This document shows, in pieces, positions 5,914-9,942 of a DNA stretch of 9,942 nucleotides. Made by a program: the position numbers and the translations under genes. Origin of the DNA: Candidatus Pacearchaeota archaeon (GTDB lineage: Archaea > Nanobdellota > Nanobdellia > Pacearchaeales > GW2011-AR1); the NCBI GenBank assembly GCA_002688875.1, contig NZDU01000034.1, positions 4,439 to 14,380 of the forward strand. Direction: 5' to 3'. The first letter of the stretch is position 1, and every line of letters starts with the position of its first letter. The notes under the pieces were generated by a model that was given only the letters and a program-made list of their open reading frames with translations, made no database searches and was not told the DNA's origin.

Positions 5914-6666
5914 ATGGAAACATCCAAATTATCAGATCTTTTGAAATTAGGTTTAACTGAAGGGGAGGCTAAGGTTTATGCGGCTTTGCTTGAACTTGGG
6001 AGTTCGAGTGTGGGGCCGGTTACCAAAAAATCAGGTGTATCATACTCGAATATATATGAGATATTGCAGAGATTGGTTGAGAAGGGGATTGCTACGGTTA
6101 TTGTTAAGAATGGGGTTAAGCAGTTTAGTGGAGTGGATCCGGTGAATCTTGGTAGATATCTTGAGAAGAAGCAGGAAGAACTAGATGACCAGAAGAGATT
6201 ACTTGTTGAGGCGTTGCCTAGGATAGAATCGCTTGGGAACTTGCATTCTAATCAAGATGCTCAATTGTTTGTAGGTGTTAAGGGATTGATAGCAGCATAT
6301 AAGGAATTGTTCAAAGATTCAGAAAAGGGTGATGAGAATTTGTGGATTTATGTGCATGATGAAAGGTATGCTGATAAATCTGATAAGTTTTATATGCATA
6401 CATGGTTGCCGATAGTTAGGAATATTAAATCTAGGGGAATTGCAGATACTTCTTATAGGAAATCGCCATTTGCAAAAGCATTTGGGAAGGGGCATGAAAT
6501 TAGGTTTGCTGATTTTCCTATCTTTTCTCATGGAGAAGTGTTTAAAGATAGGTTTTTATTAGTTTCATGGGAAGATCCAGTTATTGCTGTGCTTGTTAGC
6601 GCGAAGCATGTTAGTGATAATTTTAAAAAATATTTTGAGAGTGTTTGGGAGTTGGGGAAGAAGTGA
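5914..6666 (+). CDS. TrmB-family transcriptional regulator
   Basis: A DNA-binding regulator of the archaeal TrmB family. Members usually sense sugars or other small molecules and repress or activate transport and central-metabolism genes. The N-terminal winged helix covers about residues 8-75: LGLTEGEAKVYAALLELG is the family opening, VTKKSGVSYSNIYEILQRL the recognition region, and EKGIATVIVKNGVKQF the wing. A charged helix likely to be a dimerising coiled coil follows (about 80-108, YLEKKQEELDDQKRL). The rest (about 115-250) is the C-terminal effector domain, of the short form at 250 aa total and without the longer sugar-binding extension. The start is set by the TATA box 26 nt upstream. It is divergent from the ATPase operon across a shared 108-bp region with a dyad element, which suggests it controls itself and that operon. 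Its ligand cannot be inferred. Confidence 0.9.
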   Translation: METSKLSDLLKLGLTEGEAKVYAALLELGSSSVGPVTKKSGVSYSNIYEILQRLVEKGIATVIVKNGVKQFSGVDPVNLGRYLEKKQEELDDQKRLLVEALPRIESLGNLHSNQDAQLFVGVKGLIAAYKELFKDSEKGDENLWIYVHDERYADKSDKFYMHTWLPIVRNIKSRGIADTSYRKSPFAKAFGKGHEIRFADFPIFSHGEVFKDRFLLVSWEDPVIAVLVSAKHVSDNFKKYFESVWELGKK

Positions 6667-6700
6667 TTCTTTTACCTCAATATACTAATTAAATGAGAGA

Positions 6701-6708
6701 ATTTAAAT
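6701..6708 (+). promoter_or_regulatory. TATA box of the DNase I-like gene
   Basis: ATTTAAAT with an upstream purine stretch (GAGAGA, BRE-like), centred 26.5 nt before the ATG at 6731. This is the same spacing as the regulator gene and supports a leaderless transcript and this start codon. Confidence 0.65.
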
Positions 6709-6730
6709 TATTTAAGATTGTTGTAAGTTT

Positions 6731-7924
6731 ATGGGAATAAATGGGTTATTTAGAGGACTTTTAGTATCAAGTGCGTTTTTGTTTGGGGGTTTTGGTTGTT
6801 ATGATGAAAGTTCTATTGAGAGAAAGGAATCTGAATTGGTTTTAGATAATAATTCTGGAATTGAAAGAGATGATGTGATTCTTGAAAAAGATTTGGTTTA
6901 TGGTTCTGATTTGGATTTTTTGGATGGTTTAGATGATTCAGATGTTAGGAAGGTTCCTGATGTTCTGAGTATTTCTTATGGAAGAGAGGGATTGGATTAT
7001 AAGGTTTTTGAAAGAGGGTTGTTTTATGAGAGATTTAGTGATGAAATTGGGATTGATATTGAAATGGATTTGATGGAGGGTGTTCCTAAAAGAGAGTTAT
7101 GGGAGTTTCCTGATGATTCTGATAGTTTGTGGTTGGAATCTTCGTTGTTTTCTAAGGGTTTGGTTAAGATAGCTTCCTTTAATGTGCAGGTTTTTGGGAA
7201 ATCTAAGAGGGATGATGGAGAGGTTATGGATGTTCTTAGTGATATTGTTCGGGAGTTTGATATTGTTGCGATACAAGAATTGCGTGATGAGAGTGAGATG
7301 ACTTTGCCGTTTTTTGTTGATAGGATTAATGAAGGGGATAGGAAGTATGATTTTGTTGGGAGTCCGAGAATTGGGAGGACTAGGTCTAAGGAGAGATATG
7401 GGTTTATTTATGATAGAGAGTTGGTTTCTTTAAATGGTTCTTATGTTTTTGATGATTCTGAGGATATTTTTGAGAGGGAGCCATTTGTTTGTAGTTTTTC
7501 TTCTAATGGATTTGATTATGTATTGGTAAATGTTCATGTGAAACCTGGAGATGCGAAAAGAGAGATTATGGGTCTTGAGAGAGTTGTTGAGGATGCGAGT
7601 TCTAAATTTTTAGAGGATGATGTTATTGTTTTGGGGGATTTTAATTCTGATGGGAGTTATTTTTCTGAAGATGATAAAATTGGGATTCGTGATGTTAAGT
7701 ATTATTGGGCTATTGGGGATGAAGTTGATACTACGTTAGGGCTTTTGGATTTGACATATGATAGGATTGTTTTTAAGAATGAGTTTACTTTTTCTGATTT
7801 TACTGGTGAGTCGGGAGTGTTTAGGTTTGATGAAGTTTATGGGCTTGATAGGGAATTTGCTAAAAGGGTTTCGGATCATTATCCTGTTTGGGCGGAGTTT
7901 TATATTGGGAGAGATGAGGATTAG
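6731..7924 (+). CDS. Exported DNase I-like endonuclease (EEP superfamily)
   Basis: A metal-dependent phosphodiesterase most like DNase I itself, expected to cut DNA outside the cell. Residues 1-23 form an export signal with a hydrophobic core ending GGFGC; C23 could carry a lipid, though the lipobox is weak. Residues 24-140 are acidic and of unknown fold. The EEP domain covers 145-393. Residues matching the bovine DNase I active site (from memory) are N151 (ASFNVQ), E183 and R185 (IQELRD), E221 (SKERY), R249 (REPF), H269 (NVHV), D303 and N305 (GDFNSDGSY), D344 (YDRIV), and D382 and H383 (SDHYPV). Y76 of the bovine enzyme is Ser, and the cysteines of its stabilising disulphide are absent. It has its own promoter and converges on the HEPN gene with 18 bp between. 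A plausible role is scavenging nucleotides from environmental or host DNA. Confidence 0.93.
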   Translation: MGINGLFRGLLVSSAFLFGGFGCYDESSIERKESELVLDNNSGIERDDVILEKDLVYGSDLDFLDGLDDSDVRKVPDVLSISYGREGLDYKVFERGLFYERFSDEIGIDIEMDLMEGVPKRELWEFPDDSDSLWLESSLFSKGLVKIASFNVQVFGKSKRDDGEVMDVLSDIVREFDIVAIQELRDESEMTLPFFVDRINEGDRKYDFVGSPRIGRTRSKERYGFIYDRELVSLNGSYVFDDSEDIFEREPFVCSFSSNGFDYVLVNVHVKPGDAKREIMGLERVVEDASSKFLEDDVIVLGDFNSDGSYFSEDDKIGIRDVKYYWAIGDEVDTTLGLLDLTYDRIVFKNEFTFSDFTGESGVFRFDEVYGLDREFAKRVSDHYPVWAEFYIGRDED

Positions 7925-7942
7925 GAATAAAGATTGAGTTTG

Positions 7943-8383
7943 TTACTGATTCTGCTTTAATTGTGGGATAATTTTGTTTAAGAAATCATATACTTTTTCT
8001 GCGTACTCTGAGTCGAGTATTTTTCCATAATAAACTATTGAGTTTCTGATATATCTTAGTTCATTCAAAAAAGAAATCTCATTATCTGAGAAGTTTAGTT
8101 CTTTTAGATATGCGACTTCTGCTTCATGTGCATAATTTCCTGAAGATGAAAGACCGATTCTTAGTAATTTTGCTCTAATTGTTTGCATAATTATGTCATA
8201 ACAATCTTTTATTATTGAATTTGTGTTTAGTTCATTGATCCCCATTATTTTAATTCTTTCATCTAGACCTTTTTTTGAGATTTTAGCTTCATGAGTTAGG
8301 AATTCTGATCTTGATTTATCTGGAGTTATTTTTCTTACTATTCCTTTGTTTATGTAATGGTCAAATTTGTGGGGTAGTTTCAT
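7943..8383 (-). CDS. HEPN-domain protein paired with an HTH-nucleotidyltransferase
   Basis: A helical HEPN-type protein of 146 aa, the partner of the upstream nucleotidyltransferase in what resembles the HEPN/MNT toxin-antitoxin or regulatory pairs. The core runs from about residue 52 to 140: a helix with IIKDCYDIIMQTIRAKLL, the loop SSGNYAHEAEVAYLKEL, and the motif region ELRYIRNSIVYYGK. In ribonuclease HEPNs the motif is R-x4-H. Here it is R113-x4-Y118, followed by Y119, so the catalytic His is Tyr. From memory, this RN-x3-YYGK form recurs in archaeal HEPN proteins, so it may define a non-nuclease or differently acting subgroup. The ATG lies 4 bp after the nucleotidyltransferase stop; there is no clear Shine-Dalgarno, so translation is probably coupled. 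No membrane segment or signal is visible. Confidence 0.8.
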   Translation of the reverse strand: MKLPHKFDHYINKGIVRKITPDKSRSEFLTHEAKISKKGLDERIKIMGINELNTNSIIKDCYDIIMQTIRAKLLRIGLSSSGNYAHEAEVAYLKELNFSDNEISFLNELRYIRNSIVYYGKILDSEYAEKVYDFLNKIIPQLKQNQ

Positions 8384-8387
8384 TGTT

Positions 8388-8957
8388 CTATAGCTCTATA
8401 TTGCCGGAGATAAGAATGCCTGCTAGAATGTTTTCTTTCAGGTTTTTGTGTATCTCTTTGAATGATTTGTAGAAATTAATTGATATTTTTCTTTCTATTA
8501 TTTTCTCAAATCTTGAGAGGTTGATGTTTTTTTGTTTGGTTCCAATTATTGTAATGTCAATATCTGATTGATGTCCATTTTCATTATCTGTCCAGATGTC
8601 TTCCCCTCTTGAATAGCTTCCAAAGAGAATGATTGTTGTACCTGGAAAAGTTTCTCTTAGATATTCGGCTAGATTTGATTCATAGATTATTCTTAGGTTT
8701 TCAATTCTTTTTAAGTTTATTGATTTTTGGTTGTCTTTGTTAAGGCTTATTGACCATCTTTTTGATTCTTTATCTTTTTTTATTTTTATTAAATTTTCTT
8801 TTTCAAGTAATGGGAGTGCTTTTATTATGCCTGCTTGGGTTTTGTTTAGTTTTATTGCTAGAGTTCTTGCGTTAAATGTTATATCTGTTTTTGCGAATAA
8901 ATATCTTAGGATTTCTTGTTGTAATAATGTGAACTTAGGTTTATATATGTTTACCAT
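8388..8957 (-). CDS. Winged-helix nucleotidyltransferase (MNT-type, pol beta fold)
   Basis: A two-domain protein. Residues about 8-72 form a winged helix-turn-helix (LLQQEILRYLFAKT, then ARTLAIKLNKTQAGIIKALPLLEKENLI), so it can probably bind DNA. Residues about 85-185 form a minimal nucleotidyltransferase domain with ILFGSYSRGE (G113, S114) and SDIDI (D132, D134). The distance between GS and D-x-D is 17 residues, where compact MNT antitoxins usually have 10; the extra loop is acidic and Asn-rich. A third catalytic carboxylate is not obvious (KISINFYKS in that region). MNT partners in HEPN/MNT systems can AMP-modify the HEPN protein; activity here is uncertain. The ATG has a TATA box 26.5 nt upstream, and three 20-bp-phased repeats cover the promoter, so the protein may repress its own operon. 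Confidence 0.86.
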   Translation of the reverse strand: MVNIYKPKFTLLQQEILRYLFAKTDITFNARTLAIKLNKTQAGIIKALPLLEKENLIKIKKDKESKRWSISLNKDNQKSINLKRIENLRIIYESNLAEYLRETFPGTTIILFGSYSRGEDIWTDNENGHQSDIDITIIGTKQKNINLSRFEKIIERKISINFYKSFKEIHKNLKENILAGILISGNIEL

Positions 8958-8995
8958 AGTTTATATATGTAAACTTTGGTTTATAAGTCTTTGGA
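8938..8995. repeat. Three 20-bp-phased direct repeats over the nucleotidyltransferase/HEPN promoter
   Basis: Copies begin at 8938 (GGTTTATATATGTTTACC), 8958 (AGTTTATATATGTAAACT) and 8978 (GGTTTATAAGTC..., only the first half conserved). The spacing is exactly 20 bp, about two helical turns. The middle copy is a perfect dyad, with six-base arms AGTTTA/TAAACT around TATATG; the first is an imperfect one. The repeats cover the start codon (8955-8957), the expected transcription start and the TATA box (8980-8987). This is what an autoregulatory operator would look like. Confidence 0.65.
8980..8987 (-). promoter_or_regulatory. TATA box of the nucleotidyltransferase/HEPN operon
   Basis: CTTATAAA on the minus strand, with purine-rich CAAAGA upstream (BRE-like), centred 26.5 nt before the ATG at 8955-8957. 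This predicts a leaderless transcript. It lies inside the third repeat copy. Confidence 0.65.
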
Positions 8996-9027
8996 AATTA
9001 GAGAAAGAGTAATTGTTGATTATGAGT

Positions 9028-9942
9028 TCATCTCAACATACTAATAATAAAGATAATTGCTAGAATGAAAATTATTATGAAGACTACGAGGATTATTACT
9101 ATTGCGTTATCTTGGACGAAGAAGTTTGAGTTGGTTGATGTTGATGATTTTTGATTGTTTGATTTAGATAGGGGGTTGATTGCTTTTCCAGTTATGAGTT
9201 GGTTGATGGTTGATGATTGGTCGCAGTCTTCTATTGTTAGAGTTACATCTTCTCGAACATCTTCGGAATAATCTAGGTTGATTTCTAGTTCGTATTCTCC
9301 AGGGCTTATGTTTGGTAAGTCTAAGAAAAATTCTTTTCTGTATACTGAGTCATCTTCGTCTCCTTCATCTAAATCGAATTTTTCTTGGATGTTGATGTTG
9401 AGTTCTTCGTTGCTGATTGTTAATAGGACTTCTTCGTCTTTTTCACCAATGTTTGCTATTTCTAATTCTAGTTTTAATTGATTGGTTGGGCAGATTGATT
9501 CTGGGGATAATTCTTTTTTTACTATAACTAGGTTGTGTTTTTCTTTTTCAATTTCTATGTCGTAGTCTAGGTTTATGGTTTGTTTGTTTCCGTTTATTTT
9601 GAATGTGATTTCTAGTTTCATGTCGTAGTCATCGTCTTCTAAGATTAATGGTAAGAGGAAAGATGTTGTGTCGTCATCTTCATCACCTTCTTCTAAATCT
9701 TTGAAGTTGAGTGATTCGTCTAAGTCTGAACCATCGTCTATGTCTCTTATGATTATTTCTCCATCGATATCCTCGACTTCTATGTCTCCTAGGTTTTCAA
9801 CTTCTACTTTGATTTTTATTTCTGATCCTGGGAATGCTTCTATATCTCCTCCGTCTTCATCGGCGTCTGATTCTCTTTTTCCGTCGACATATACTTTTAC
9901 GTCGGATATTCTTAGTGTGTTGCAGATTTCATCGAAGGTTTT
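9028..9942 (-). CDS. Surface protein with acidic beta-sandwich repeats and C-terminal membrane anchor, 5' end outside window
   Basis: The reading frame is open to the right edge, so the ATG at 9619-9621 is internal; at least 305 codons are visible. The chain has two repeated Ig-like/CARDB-like units. One contains VKVYVDGKRE and PGSEIKIKVEVENLGD. The other contains HNLVIVKKELSPESICPTNQ, LKLELEIANIGEKDEE and SPGEYELEINLDYSED. Both are very rich in Asp and Glu. Then come ITGKAI, a Ser/Thr/Asn-rich stalk (SKSNNQKSSTSTNSN) and one hydrophobic helix of about 24 residues ending MLR. The layout is that of a cell-surface protein anchored by its C-terminus with the repeats outside. From memory, very similar acidic repeats are common in proteins called putative S-layer components in Woesearchaeota and relatives. 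The + strand is extremely G-rich and C-poor here. Confidence 0.82.
   Translation of the reverse strand, partial: KTFDEICNTLRISDVKVYVDGKRESDADEDGGDIEAFPGSEIKIKVEVENLGDIEVEDIDGEIIIRDIDDGSDLDESLNFKDLEEGDEDDDTTSFLLPLILEDDDYDMKLEITFKINGNKQTINLDYDIEIEKEKHNLVIVKKELSPESICPTNQLKLELEIANIGEKDEEVLLTISNEELNINIQEKFDLDEGDEDDSVYRKEFFLDLPNISPGEYELEINLDYSEDVREDVTLTIEDCDQSSTINQLITGKAINPLSKSNNQKSSTSTNSNFFVQDNAIVIILVVFIIIFILAIIFIISMLR

Noticed and set aside
8938..8995. CRISPR array
   Set aside because: The repeats are adjacent without spacers, AT-rich and only three in number; their position over a promoter fits an operator better.
9619..9621. ATG at 9621 as the start of the surface protein
   Set aside because: The frame continues without a stop to the right edge and encodes another unit of the same acidic repeat type, so the Met is internal.

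Overview
The window looks like a piece of a low-GC archaeal chromosome, most likely from the DPANN group (Woesearchaeota/Pacearchaeota-like). The evidence is Hef/XPF-type repair proteins, a TrmB-family regulator, TATA boxes placed about 25-27 nt upstream of start codons with no Shine-Dalgarno sequence (leaderless transcription), and a partial acidic beta-sandwich surface protein of the kind common in those archaea. The assignment is inferred from family memory; no search was run.

Layout, left to right. The 3' end of a ureohydrolase gene (1-334, +) is followed by an unrecognised soluble protein (450-947, +). A minus-strand block then runs from 4128 down to 981: a Hef-type helicase, a multi-membrane-span protein with its own promoter, and a separate ERCC4/XPF-type nuclease. 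Helicase and nuclease together match the two halves of the fused euryarchaeal Hef protein. Next, also on the minus strand, comes a two-gene operon of an ABC-type AAA ATPase and a small membrane protein (5805 to 4160), which faces away from a TrmB-family regulator (5914-6666, +). A dyad symmetric element sits between the two divergent TATA boxes. A secreted or lipid-anchored DNase I homologue follows (6731-7924, +). A minus-strand HEPN/nucleotidyltransferase pair (8957 to 7943) has a three-copy 20-bp repeat over its promoter. The 3' end of a large surface protein gene (minus, 9028 to the window edge) closes the window.

One property cuts across the genes. The + strand is G/T-rich in most of the window whichever strand encodes the protein, so minus-strand genes use A/C-rich codons and plus-strand genes G/T-rich codons. 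This is what strong replication-strand bias would produce, with + as the presumed leading strand. The ATPase gene breaks the rule (C exceeds G on +), which suggests more recent arrival.

The most interesting candidates are: (a) the ATPase/membrane-protein pair with its divergent TrmB regulator, a possible uncharacterised defence or stress module; (b) an archaeal protein with nearly the complete animal DNase I catalytic set behind an export signal; (c) the phased operator of the HEPN/nucleotidyltransferase pair, whose HEPN motif has Tyr in place of the catalytic His; and (d) a ureohydrolase with Gly at a metal-ligand position.
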